Below are positions 1-9,500 of a DNA stretch of 51,315 bases, piece after piece. Numbering within the stretch: the first letter of the stretch is position 1; each line of letters starts with the position of its first letter. The notes under the pieces are model-generated. The model was not told the DNA's origin, searched no databases, and saw nothing but the letters and a program-made list of their open reading frames with translations. Origin of the DNA: Muribaculaceae bacterium (GTDB lineage Bacteria; Bacteroidota; Bacteroidia; Bacteroidales; Muribaculaceae); assembly GCA_017454355.1 (NCBI GenBank), contig JAFTDD010000028.1, positions 1-51,315 of the forward strand. Direction: 5' to 3'. The position numbers and the translations under genes are program-made.

Positions 1-2
1 CC

Positions 3-113
3 TTCATCTACCTGTCGAAATACAAAAAGGCGAGAGCCTCCGGACAGGCCAAATGGCAGCCGGTCCAGAGGCTCAAGTACATCGAGCAGCTATGCCAGTG
101 CCTCGGCATATAG
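3..113 (+). CDS. C-terminal fragment of an unidentified protein (runs off the left edge)
   Basis: An open frame enters from the left edge and ends at a TAG at 111-113, giving 36 residues that end in QLCQCLGI. The piece is rich in Lys, Arg and Gln. It is too short to place in a family; a transposase or recombinase tail is possible but unproven. The stretch after it (114-176) is AT-rich and contains a copy of the dispersed ATGGATAATTTATGGAAATT-type sequence seen elsewhere in the window. Confidence 0.5.
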   Translation, partial: FIYLSKYKKARASGQAKWQPVQRLKYIEQLCQCLGI

Positions 114-176
114 TGCCCGGATTGGAGGTTTCTTTAATTAATGGATAATTTATGGAAATTCATGTTTACTAAAATA

Positions 177-273
177 TTTTTTGTTGGAAAAGTGTCAAAA
201 AACGCCAAATTTTTGTTGGAAAAGTGTCAAAAATCGCCAAATTTTTGTTGGAAAAGTGTCAAAAAACGCCAAA
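177..273. repeat. Three 32-bp direct repeats upstream of the DUF4143 ATPase
   Basis: The unit TTGTTGGAAAAGTGTCAAAA followed by an ACGCCAAA-type end begins at 181, 213 and 245, an exact 32-bp period, with one or two mismatches between copies. The last copy ends about 28 bp before the promoter -7 box of the following ATPase gene. A 68-codon frame runs through the repeats (141-347), but its residues simply mirror the repeat, so I do not call it a gene. Confidence 0.9.
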
Positions 274-300
274 AAAATTGTCTTTATCAACTTATTTTCA

Positions 301-308
301 TAATTTTG
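301..308 (+). promoter_or_regulatory. Promoter -7 box for the DUF4143 ATPase
   Basis: TAATTTTG matches the Bacteroidota -7 consensus TAnnTTTG and lies 25 bp before the ATG at 334. Confidence 0.6.
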
Positions 309-333
309 CGCCAAAATCAAACGCAACAACATT

Positions 334-1716
334 ATGATAGAGCGTAGCATCGAACAACAAATAAGGCAATTCCTACTAACAGACAAACGGGCATTGTTGG
401 TAACAGGGCCGCGACAGGTGGGCAAAACATTCTCTATCCGCAAAGTTGGAAAAGAATGTTTCAAGAATTTTGTTGAGATAAATTTTATCGAGCAACCACA
501 AGCGGTGGACATCTTTAAAAACAGCACTGATGCCGATGATTTGATACTTCGCATATCAGCGTTGACGCGTAAAAAACTGTCTATAGGCGACACCCTTTTA
601 TTTCTTGATGAGGTGCAAGAGTGTTTAGATGTTGTCACCGCAATTAAATTTCTTATTGACAAGACTTGCTTCCGGTTTATCCTGAGCGGCTCACTGCTTG
701 GAGTGGAACTGAAGGACGTGCGCAGCGTGCCGGTAGGATACATTCACGAACTGGAAATGCACCCTCTCGACATGAAAGAGTTCTTTCTGGCTATCGGCAT
801 CAGCGATGACATTCTCAATAATCTGAAGCAGCGCTACGACAAACTCGAGCCGGTGGACGAATACCTGCACAAACGCATGATAGAAGCCGTGAGACTATAC
901 TCTATTATCGGCGGAATGCCGGCCGTCGTGCAGCAATACCTCAACACCAATAACCTCAGGGACGTATCAAATCAGCAACTGAGCATCATTAGGGCATATA
1001 AACGTGACATCTCGAAGTACGCTTCTTTAGATAAAAAACTTCACATCGAGGAAGTCTATGATTTAATTCCCGCTGAACTTAATGCCAAGAACAAACGATT
1101 CATCATTAAAGACATACATGACACGGCACGTTTCTCAAAATTCGAGGATAGTTTCGTGTGGCTGAAAGAGGCAGGCGTCGCAATACCGGTTTACAACGTT
1201 GAAGAGCCCAAAATGCCGTTGTTGCTGAACAAACAGCGCAACCTTTTCAAACTCTTTGCAAATGACATAGGGCTGCTCACGTCTATGTACGGACCGGCGC
1301 TGCAACTTAAATTGCTTGCCAATGATGTCAATGTAAATTATGGAGCAATTTATGAGAATATTGTAGCACAAGAACTCACGGCGCACGGGTTTTCAAACAA
1401 CAACTCACTCTTCTATTTCAACAGCAAAAAACAAGGAGAGTTGGACTTTGTTGTTGAAATGGACGGCGAAATCATCCCTATTGAGGTGAAGTCCGGTAAA
1501 GATTATGCGCGCCACAACGCCTTGGCTAACGTCATTATGAATGAGAACTATGATATAAACCGCGCGATTGTGTTATGCCAAGACAATATTAGCATTAAAG
1601 GCGTAGTCACCTACCTTCCAATTTACATGCTTATGTTCTTTGAGCCGATACAGATGGAGAGTACGATAGTACACTTTGACGCGTTCCCGACAATTCCCGA
1701 AAACAACCTCACCTAA
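334..1716 (+). CDS. AAA ATPase with DUF4143 C-terminal domain
   Basis: A 460-residue P-loop ATPase. The Walker A motif GPRQVGKT is at residues 25-32 and Walker B, LLFLDEVQE, at about 88-96. The C-terminal region has the DUF4143 form with a PD-(D/E)XK-like pattern, GELDFVV followed by IPIEVKSGK, near residues 370-395. These proteins are common and variable in Bacteroidales; their cellular role is not established, and proposals include DNA-linked or toxin-like functions. The ATG at 334 directly follows a TAnnTTTG promoter. The gene stands alone, is preceded by three 32-bp repeats and is followed two bases later by a strong hairpin, so it is probably monocistronic. Family assignment is firm; function is not known. 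Confidence 0.9.
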   Translation: MIERSIEQQIRQFLLTDKRALLVTGPRQVGKTFSIRKVGKECFKNFVEINFIEQPQAVDIFKNSTDADDLILRISALTRKKLSIGDTLLFLDEVQECLDVVTAIKFLIDKTCFRFILSGSLLGVELKDVRSVPVGYIHELEMHPLDMKEFFLAIGISDDILNNLKQRYDKLEPVDEYLHKRMIEAVRLYSIIGGMPAVVQQYLNTNNLRDVSNQQLSIIRAYKRDISKYASLDKKLHIEEVYDLIPAELNAKNKRFIIKDIHDTARFSKFEDSFVWLKEAGVAIPVYNVEEPKMPLLLNKQRNLFKLFANDIGLLTSMYGPALQLKLLANDVNVNYGAIYENIVAQELTAHGFSNNNSLFYFNSKKQGELDFVVEMDGEIIPIEVKSGKDYARHNALANVIMNENYDINRAIVLCQDNISIKGVVTYLPIYMLMFFEPIQMESTIVHFDAFPTIPENNLT

Positions 1717-1718
1717 TT

Positions 1719-1742
1719 CCCCACACGCTCTTGCGTGTGGGG
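1719..1742 (+). terminator. Hairpin terminator after the DUF4143 ATPase
   Basis: A perfect 10-bp stem CCCCACACGC / GCGTGTGGGG with loop TCTT starts 2 bp after the stop codon. No T-run follows (the next bases are GGGG), so its strength as an intrinsic terminator is uncertain. Confidence 0.55.
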
Positions 1743-1762
1743 GGGGTAATGGCAGTGTGGCA

Positions 1763-1825
1763 TGTAGGGGCAGAATTCATTCTGCCCGTGTGCGACAGGC
1801 GGGCAGAATAAATTCTGCCCCTACA
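1763..1825. repeat. 63-bp dispersed palindrome with TGTAGGGG ends
   Basis: The two arms begin TGTAGGGGCAGAATTCATTC and end with the inverse, closing with CTGCCCCTACA. It has the same plan as the element at 12135-12199 (TGTAGGG ends and an AATTnATT core in each arm), so both look like members of one dispersed palindrome family. Confidence 0.8.
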
Positions 1826-1846
1826 ACTTACCGCCAACGGCTATAT

Positions 1847-1896
1847 CTCATGTTCTCCTAAAAACTCATGTTCTCCTAAAAACTCATGTCCTCCTG
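1847..1896. repeat. 18-bp tandem repeat downstream of glmS
   Basis: The unit CTCATGTTCTCCTAAAAA occurs at 1847 and 1865, with a third partial copy (CTCATGTCCTCCTG) at 1883. It lies between the convergent ATPase and glmS genes. Confidence 0.75.
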
Positions 1897-1969
1897 TCTT
1901 AAATTCATGGATAATCTATGGTAATTCACGCGGCCGGTTTTGCGCCGCAACGGGGCGAGTGAGTGCGTT

Positions 1970-3814
1970 TTACTCGACGGTCACCGATTTTGCCAGGTTG
2001 CGCGGCTGGTCCACATCGCAGTCTTTAACCACGGCAATGTGATAGGCGATGAGCTGGAGCGGAATCACCGTGAGCAGCGGGGTGAGACACTCCTCGGTGC
2101 GAGGTACTTCGATCACAAAATCGGCGATCTTGCTTATCAGGTCGTCACCTTCGGTCACGATGGCTATGACGCGACCTTTGCGGGCCTTGATCTCCTGGAT
2201 GTTGCTCACGACCTTCTCGTAGGTGCCACACTGTGGTGCGACGACCACCACCGGCATCTCGCGGGAGATGAGGGCGATGGGTCCGTGCTTCATCTCGGCG
2301 GCAGGATAGCCTTCGGCATGGATATAACTTATCTCCTTGAGTTTAAGCGCCCCTTCGAGCGCAACGGGGAAGTTGTAGCCGCGACCCAAGTAGATGAAGC
2401 TTTGGGCATACATAAACATCTTGGCAAACTCGGCGATGCGTTTGTTCTGGCCGAGCACACGCTCTATTTTGCCGGGAATCTGTCCCAGCTCGCGCACTAT
2501 GGCGAGGTACTTGTCGGGGCTGAGTGTGCCTTTCTCCTTGCCTATACACAGAGCCAGCATCGTCAGGGCCACGACCTGGGCGGTGAAGGCCTTGGTGGAG
2601 GCGACACCAATCTCGGGACCGGCATGGGTGTAACAACCGCTGTGGCTCACTCTCGGGATAGAGGCGCCCACCACGTTGCAGATGGCGAAGATGAATGCGC
2701 CACGCTCCTTGGCGAGCTGGATGGCAGCGAGGGTGTCGGCAGTCTCGCCCGATTGGGAGATGGCGATGACCACATCGTCCTTATCAATGACCGGCCTGCG
2801 ATAGCGAAACTCAGAGGAGTACTCCACCTCAACGGGGATGCGTGCAAACTCCTCAATGGCGTACATTGCGATCAAGCCCGCGTGCCAGCTTGTGCCGCAA
2901 GCCGTGATGATGATACGCTTGGCGTTGATAAAGCGTTCGCGATTGTCAATAAAGCCCGAGAGGGAGATATTGTCCTGCCTTAAGTTGATGCGACCACGCA
3001 TTGAGTCGGTTAGGGTTCGGGGTTGCTCAAAGATCTCCTTGAGCATAAAGTGCGGGTATCCGCCCTTCTCCAGTTGAGAGAGCGACATCTCAAGGCGCTG
3101 TATCTCAGGGGGCTTCTGCACGTTACCTATTGTGACAATCTCGACTTCGTGGTCGTTGCTTATGGTGACGACCTCCTCGTCTTCGATATAGATAACCTTG
3201 TCGGTGTACTCCACGATGGGAGTAGCATCAGAGGCGAGGAAGTATTCGCCGTCGCCAATACCCACCACGAGAGGCGACCCTTTGCGGGCTGCGATGAGTG
3301 TGTCGGGGTGCTCTTGGTCAAGGACCACGATGGCGTAGGCGCCGATGACCTGCTGCAGGGCAAGTTGTACGGCGGTGCGGAGGTCCACGTGGCGGTCCAC
3401 TTGGGTGTATTCGATAAGCTGCACGAGCACCTCAGTGTCAGTGTCGGACTTGAAGGAGTAGCCTTCCTGCATCAGTCCGGCTTTGAGCACGGAGTAGTTC
3501 TCAATGATGCCGTTGTGGATGATGGCCAGGCGCTCGCTCGCTGAGTAGTGGGGGTGTGCGTTGGCGGTGTTGGGCTCGCCATGGGTAGCCCAGCGGGTGT
3601 GTGCGATGCCGATATGGCCCGTGGTGTCCTTGTCGGTGGCAAATGTTTCCAGCTCCGCCACCTTGCCCTTGGCTTTGAAGACGTTGAGCTTGCCGGCCTC
3701 ATTGATGAGAGCCACGCCGGCGCTGTCGTAGCCGCGGTATTCAAGACGATGCAAGCCTTTGATTAAGATAGGATAAGCGTCCCGCTTACCCACGTATCCA
3801 ATGATTCCACACAT
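1970..3814 (-). CDS. glmS: Glutamine-fructose-6-phosphate aminotransferase (isomerizing)
   Basis: 614 residues, the usual length of GlmS. It converts fructose-6-phosphate and glutamine to glucosamine-6-phosphate, the first step towards UDP-GlcNAc for peptidoglycan and lipid A. The N-terminus MCGIIGYVG supplies the catalytic Cys2 of a class II glutamine amidotransferase domain (residues 1 to about 220). Two SIS sugar-isomerase domains follow, with GTSWHAG and SQSGETADT in the first, and the C-terminus DQPRNLAKSVTVE is typical. It starts 68 bp after glnN on the same strand and I see no TAnnTTTG box in the gap, so the two are probably cotranscribed. No glmS ribozyme is evident. Confidence 0.97.
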   Translation of the reverse strand: MCGIIGYVGKRDAYPILIKGLHRLEYRGYDSAGVALINEAGKLNVFKAKGKVAELETFATDKDTTGHIGIAHTRWATHGEPNTANAHPHYSASERLAIIHNGIIENYSVLKAGLMQEGYSFKSDTDTEVLVQLIEYTQVDRHVDLRTAVQLALQQVIGAYAIVVLDQEHPDTLIAARKGSPLVVGIGDGEYFLASDATPIVEYTDKVIYIEDEEVVTISNDHEVEIVTIGNVQKPPEIQRLEMSLSQLEKGGYPHFMLKEIFEQPRTLTDSMRGRINLRQDNISLSGFIDNRERFINAKRIIITACGTSWHAGLIAMYAIEEFARIPVEVEYSSEFRYRRPVIDKDDVVIAISQSGETADTLAAIQLAKERGAFIFAICNVVGASIPRVSHSGCYTHAGPEIGVASTKAFTAQVVALTMLALCIGKEKGTLSPDKYLAIVRELGQIPGKIERVLGQNKRIAEFAKMFMYAQSFIYLGRGYNFPVALEGALKLKEISYIHAEGYPAAEMKHGPIALISREMPVVVVAPQCGTYEKVVSNIQEIKARKGRVIAIVTEGDDLISKIADFVIEVPRTEECLTPLLTVIPLQLIAYHIAVVKDCDVDQPRNLAKSVTVE

Positions 3815-3882
3815 AATAGATAAATAATTTATTAATTGATTATGAATAGACTAAATAGAATGTGAGCCGTGAGCGGCTGATG

Positions 3883-6069
3883 TCAATGGATGAAGAGGAG
3901 CTCGCGGTACTTGGGTAGGGTCCACATCTCGTCATCGACAATAAGTTCGAGGGCATCGGCATGGGTGCGAATCTCGGACATCAGCGGCAACACGGTGTCG
4001 TGATAGGCAAGGGCTTTGGCTCGCTCATCGGGCTGGCGGTTGGCTTTGTGGCGAGCATCGGTCATGCGCTGCACGCCCTCAAGGATAGCACCGGAATGGT
4101 ACTCAATCTGGCGAATGATGCTATAGTCCATCTCGTTGAGGCTGGCGGTCTCGTCGGCACTGAACACCTGCTTGACAGCCTGGACGTTCTGCAGAAGCAT
4201 CGTCTGGTAGCGCTTGGCCGCGGGCAGCACGTGATTGACGACGAGGTCGCCTATGGCTCGGCTCTCAATCTGTATTTTCTTGGAGTAGGTTGCCCATTTC
4301 ACTTCGCAGCGGCTGTGGAGCTCGGCTTCACTGAGCACGCCGGTATCGTGAAACATCTTCACAGTCTCGGGCAAGAGATAGCGGTCAATGATGACGGGGA
4401 CACTGGTCTCGCAGTCGAGGTTGCGCTCTTGGGCTTCGTGCTTCCACTCGTCGCTGTAACCGTTGCCGTCAAAGCGTATGGGCTTGCACGCCACGATATA
4501 CTTCTTGATGATGTCGAAGAGCACGCGCTCCTTGGGCTCGCCCTTGCTGATGCGCGCATCCACTTCGGCCTTGAAGAGCGAGAGTTGCTCGGCGACGGCG
4601 GCGTTGAGTGCGAGCATCGCCGCGCCGCAGTTGGCGCTTGACCCGACGGCGCGAAATTCAAATCGGTTGCCGGTGAATGCGAATGGTGAGGTGCGGTTGC
4701 GGTCGGTGTTGTCAAGAAGAATCTCGGGTATGTTAGCCACACCGAGCTTCATCTCTTTCTTGGCATTGATAATCACGCCTTTATCGGCGTCGGTAATCTC
4801 AAGCATGTCAAGCACATCGGTTATCTGCTTGCCCAGGAACACCGAGATGATTGCGGGCGGGGCTTCGTTGGCGCCAAGGCGGTGCTCGTTGGTGGCGCTG
4901 ACGATTGAGGCCTTGAGTAGCCCGTTGTGGCGATGCACGGCCATGAGCACGTTGACCAGGAAGGTAATAAACTGTAGATTCTGGTAAGGGTTCTTGCCGG
5001 GGGCGAGGAGGTTGGTACCGGTGTTGGTCTGCAGCGACCAGTTGCAGTGCTTGCCGCTGCCGTTGACGCCGGCAAAGGGTTTTTCATGGAGCAGCACACG
5101 GAAGTGGTGCTGCTGGGCCACACGCTCCATAATTGACATAATCAGGAGGTTGTGATCAATGGCGAGGTTGATATCCTCGTAGATGGGCGCCATCTCAAAT
5201 TGGTTGGGCGCGACCTCGTTGTGGCGGGTGCGCACTGGGACGCCGACTTTGAGGGCTTCGTACTCGAGGTGGCGCATGAATGCCAACACGCGCTCGGGAA
5301 TAGCGCCGAAGTAGTGGTCTTCAAGCTGCTGATTCTTGGCACTCTCGTGCCCCATCAGGGTGCGGCCGGTGAGCATCAGGTCGGGGCGCGCGTGGAATAG
5401 AGCTTCGTCCACGAGAAAGTACTCTTGCTCCCATCCGAGGTTGATTCTAACCTTCTTCACCTGCTTGTCAAATAGCGAGCAAACCTCGCGGGCGGCGCGA
5501 CTGAGGGCAACAGTGGAGCGGATGAGGGGAGTCTTGTAGTCGAGGGCTTCGCCGGTGTAGGCCACGAACACGGTGGGTATGCACAGGGTGTCGCCGATGA
5601 GGAAGACGGGGCTGGAGGGGTCCCAGGCAGAGTAGCCGCGTGCCTCGAAGGTGTTGCGGATGCCGCCGCTGGGAAACGACGAGGCGTCGGGCTCTTGCTG
5701 GTAGAGGCTATCGCCGCTGAACTCCTCCACGAGCGCGCCGTCCTTGATTGTAAAGAACGCATCGTGCTTCTCAGCGGTACCGCCGGTGAGAGGCTGAAAC
5801 CAATGGGTGTAGTGTGTGGCACCGTGTTCGATCGCCCACTTGCGAATGCCGATGGCCACGCTGCCGGCAATGTCGCGATGGATGGTGCGGCCGTTGTCAA
5901 CGTCGTCAAAGAGGATATCAAGGACGTCGGGCGCGATATACTCTTGCATACGCTCGCGGGTGAACACGTTGATGGCATAGTAATCCTTCACTTTGCCTGC
6001 GGGAGCTTCCACGTTGACAATTCGGTGCTCCATTGCCAGTTTAATCGCATCAAATCGAATATTGCTCAT
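3883..6069 (-). CDS. glnN: Type III glutamine synthetase
   Basis: 728 residues, the size of the long GS III class (GlnN) common in Bacteroidales, against about 470 for GS I. It makes glutamine from glutamate, ammonia and ATP in the cytoplasm. Visible GS signatures are NGSGKHCNWS near residue 335 and NRTSPFAFTGNRFEFR near 460, the latter carrying ATP- and glutamate-binding residues. The long C-terminal helical extension typical of GS III is present. A TAnnTTTG box lies on the minus strand about 53 bp upstream. It is followed by glmS, a major consumer of glutamine, which makes a metabolic pairing plausible. Confidence 0.96.
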   Translation of the reverse strand: MSNIRFDAIKLAMEHRIVNVEAPAGKVKDYYAINVFTRERMQEYIAPDVLDILFDDVDNGRTIHRDIAGSVAIGIRKWAIEHGATHYTHWFQPLTGGTAEKHDAFFTIKDGALVEEFSGDSLYQQEPDASSFPSGGIRNTFEARGYSAWDPSSPVFLIGDTLCIPTVFVAYTGEALDYKTPLIRSTVALSRAAREVCSLFDKQVKKVRINLGWEQEYFLVDEALFHARPDLMLTGRTLMGHESAKNQQLEDHYFGAIPERVLAFMRHLEYEALKVGVPVRTRHNEVAPNQFEMAPIYEDINLAIDHNLLIMSIMERVAQQHHFRVLLHEKPFAGVNGSGKHCNWSLQTNTGTNLLAPGKNPYQNLQFITFLVNVLMAVHRHNGLLKASIVSATNEHRLGANEAPPAIISVFLGKQITDVLDMLEITDADKGVIINAKKEMKLGVANIPEILLDNTDRNRTSPFAFTGNRFEFRAVGSSANCGAAMLALNAAVAEQLSLFKAEVDARISKGEPKERVLFDIIKKYIVACKPIRFDGNGYSDEWKHEAQERNLDCETSVPVIIDRYLLPETVKMFHDTGVLSEAELHSRCEVKWATYSKKIQIESRAIGDLVVNHVLPAAKRYQTMLLQNVQAVKQVFSADETASLNEMDYSIIRQIEYHSGAILEGVQRMTDARHKANRQPDERAKALAYHDTVLPLMSEIRTHADALELIVDDEMWTLPKYRELLFIH

Positions 6070-6121
6070 ATTTTTATGGTCTCTTTTTGTTTTTAATCGG
6101 ATTAAAATAAAAAATTCGCCG

Positions 6122-6129
6122 CAAAAGTA
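6122..6129 (-). promoter_or_regulatory. Promoter -7 box for glnN-glmS
   Basis: Read on the minus strand this is TACTTTTG, matching TAnnTTTG, 53 bp upstream of the glnN start. Confidence 0.55.
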
Positions 6130-6184
6130 GACAATTTAGGCGAATTGTGCAAGTAATATCGCAATTTTCTTACCGGCTGAGTGC

Positions 6185-6380
6185 AATTAGTGGTCACAGC
6201 AGGCGGCGATGCCTATCCGGCATGACACCCTCAAAAAAAATTGGCGTCGGTTCAACAATGGCAAAACCGGACCAAGCTGCGACCCTCTTTGAGGCTCTTG
6301 CATGGTCCTTAACATGAAGTCGGACCTTCGGTCCGCCAGTGTCTTCGCCACTTCTTCATTAGTAATCAAAGCCGTCAACA
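6185..6380 (-). other. Unexplained structured stretch between glnN and the surface protein (possible repeat or remnant)
   Basis: The 508-bp gap 6070-6577 holds the glnN promoter at one end and the surface-protein promoter at the other. Between them is a stretch of balanced composition, unlike the AT-rich flanks. It includes the palindrome GGACCTTCGGTCC and, on the minus strand, a 64-codon frame (6187-6381). The frame has no recognisable domain and no promoter. It may be a dispersed repeat, a small RNA locus or gene debris. Confidence 0.3.
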
Positions 6381-6519
6381 CACTTTAGAAACTTGAGTTC
6401 GTGTATAAAAATAGACCAGCGGCTGTTTTCGGCGGGCACGATTTCGGCTTTTGCCGGAAAAATTCGCCTTTTTGTGATTATTTTCTCTTTTTTTTGGTTG
6501 ATAACCCGAAAATTATACC

Positions 6520-6527
6520 TAAATTTG
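6520..6527 (+). promoter_or_regulatory. Promoter -7 box for the 1186-residue surface protein
   Basis: TAAATTTG matches TAnnTTTG and lies 50 bp upstream of the ATG at 6578. Confidence 0.6.
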
Positions 6528-6577
6528 CACACTATTTCGCAACCTAAAAACGAAAACAAAAACCTTTTAAAAACAAT

Positions 6578-9500
6578 ATGAGAAAACTATTAACCTTGTT
6601 GGTGATGGCAGTGGCTCTTACCACATTTGCCGACACCTCTACAACTTACGCAATCGGCAACTTGTCCTTCAACACGAGTGGCGAGACTCGCGAAGCGAGT
6701 GTCGATACGTATACCATTATTGGTGCAAAATTAACCTCCTCGATCAATCCGGCCATTTATGGTGAAGGAACTTCGGCCGAACTGCGAGTTTACGCAAATG
6801 GCACTGTCACTGTTTCTACAACAAGCACGGCTTTCACGCGATTGGTTTTCAACTTATCTGCACAAGGTAAGAAACGTTTGCCTCCGATTACAGCAAGCGT
6901 CGGAACTGTTGCAACGCAATCAAGCGGAGACGAAACTGTTACTTGGACCGGAAGCGCTACCTCCGTTACATTCACTGTAGGAGCCAAAGCGGATTATGGC
7001 TCTGAAGGCAGCAGCAAAGCCGGCCAGTTCTGTATTCAGTCGTTTACCGTCACAACTCCGTCATCTAGTGCAACTGTCGATACACCGACGTTCTCGCCGG
7101 TCGGCGGCACATATACATCAGCACAAAGCGTCACTATCAACTGCACTACAAGCGACGCCACCATCCACTACACCACCGATGGCACAACGCCCACAAGCAG
7201 TTCTGCCACCTATAGTAGCGCGATTAACGTGAGTGAGACGACCACAATCAAAGCCATCGCCGTCAAGAGCGGTATGACAAATAGCGAGGTTGCCACCGCT
7301 ACCTACACTATCAATCTGCCTCAGGTTGAAACACCGACGTTCTCACCCGCTGCCGGCACCTACACCTCGGCGCAAAGCGTCACAATCAATTGTGCCACGA
7401 GCGGAGCCACAATTTATTATACTACCGATGGCAGCACGCCAACCACAAGCAGTGCCACTTACAGCGGCGCTATCAGTGTAAGTTCCACCACAACCATCAA
7501 GGCCATTGCCGTCAAGAACGATATGACCGACAGCGAAGTCGCCTCCGCAACCTACACTATCGAGGCCGGCTCATCCGGCGGCGGAGATGGACTGACATAC
7601 GAAAAAGTGACGAGCATCAGCAGCAGCGATGTCGGCAAAAAATTCATCATCGTCTATGAAGCGACACCCGCCGCGATGGGAGCAATATCCAGTACTTCAA
7701 CAACTTACGGACAATCAATCACCGGAACATCCAACTTTACGCTTAGCGATTCCCAAATCACACTAACGAGCAATAGTAGTGTCGCGCCTCTAACCTTAGG
7801 AGGTACTTCAGGTGCCTGGACGTTTCTGTTTGAAGACGGCAAATACATGTCTTGGAGCAGCGGAAACTCACTTGCATCTGCAACTTCCGTTTCAACCAAC
7901 TCGCAATGGGCAGTCACCTTCTCCGACGGAGTTCCGACCATTGCCAACGGTTATGATAACACCCGTAAATTGCAATACAATTCTGCATCAAATAGTCTGC
8001 GTTTTGCCTGCTACACAAGTTCTCAACAATCTGTTGCACTTTATCGACAGGTTAGCGGCTCAACTACAGAGCAGGTGGCCACGCCGGTGATTTCGCCGAG
8101 CGACGGCACCGTGATTACGGGACCGACGAGCGTTTCGATCAGTTGCACGACCGATGGCGCCACAATCCACTACACTACCGACGGCACGACGCCCACAAGC
8201 AGCAGCACAACCTACAGCACGGCGTTCACCGTCAGCGCGACGACCACCGTCAAGGCCATCGCCGTCAAGAGCGGTATGACCGACAGCGAAGTCGCCTCCG
8301 CCACGATCACCTATCAGGCTCCGGTCACTAGCGACGAGTACACCCTCGTCACCGACGCTTCCACCCTCGCCAGCGGCGACATTGTCATCATCGTCGTTAA
8401 CAACGCGACCCCCGGAGCCTCGGTAATGACCGCCGAAACCGTCAGTAGTGTACTGAAAACCTCCACCACTGATGTCACCCTGAGTCAAGACTATAGCACC
8501 GTCACACTCGGAAGCAACGCCGAGGCCCTTGAACTTGTGCTCGAAGGCTCGACCGGCGCGTGGAAGTTCCGCAACGGCTCCAACTACCTCTATGCCAACC
8601 CGTCGAACAATAGCCTCACAATGGCGAGTGACAACTCTGCAAAGGTCCACTCTATCGATATAAGCGACGACAACGCCACAATCCGTGAGAACGGCACCAG
8701 CGATCGCGTGATGCGGTATAACTACAATAGCGGCACCAATCCGCGCATCGGCACTTATGCCTCAACCTACGGCAGTCCGGTGCAGATCTACCGCAAGACG
8801 GCCGCAGCCTCTTCGGTGACGACCGTCACGGGCATCGCCGCATTCAAGGAGGTGACTGCCGGCGAAACGGTGCGCCTCTACCTGCCCGACAGTTACAACG
8901 CCCGCGTGCTGCACGCCTCACAGACTGCCGCCAACGCCTCGGCAGGCACCTACACCTACGACGCATACGTGCGCGACAGCAGTGGCGCGATGCTCATCAA
9001 GGGCCTCGTCACCACGCGTGAGATGACCCACGACCAGCACATCGCCGGTTGGCTTATGGGACAATACTCCACCGCCAGCGACGGCAACCCGCAACTCACG
9101 CCCGATCTGTGCCAGAGCACCGACCGCACCCACTGCCCGTGGTTCGTCATCGCCGACCCGGTCTCCGAGACGGCCACCGAGCCCGTCGCGGTCGCCGCCA
9201 CCGAAGTCGCCGGCCACGCCGCCGACTGGGTGAAGGTCAGCAACGTGAAAGTCGGCACCACCTCACTCACTCTCACCAACGCGTTCAACGCGTCTTATAA
9301 CGTCTATAACGGCGCGCTGGTCGACGTGAGCGCCATCGCCACGCCAACCGCCGTCTATCCTGTCGCCCTGGGCGACGAGCCGGTTATCACCCACGTGGTG
9401 GACGCCACGCAGGCCTTCGTCTCGCCCTCGAGCAGCATCAGCGACGTGGAGGTGAGGCTGGCCAAGCCGTTCACCGCCGGAGTGTGGACGCCGCTCACGG

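Noticed and set aside
177..273. Possible CRISPR array in the 32-bp repeats
   Set aside because: The repeats are directly adjacent without spacers, and no cas genes are present.
141..347. 68-codon open frame over the repeats
   Set aside because: Its sequence just mirrors the DNA repeat, and the true promoter and gene start at 301 and 334.
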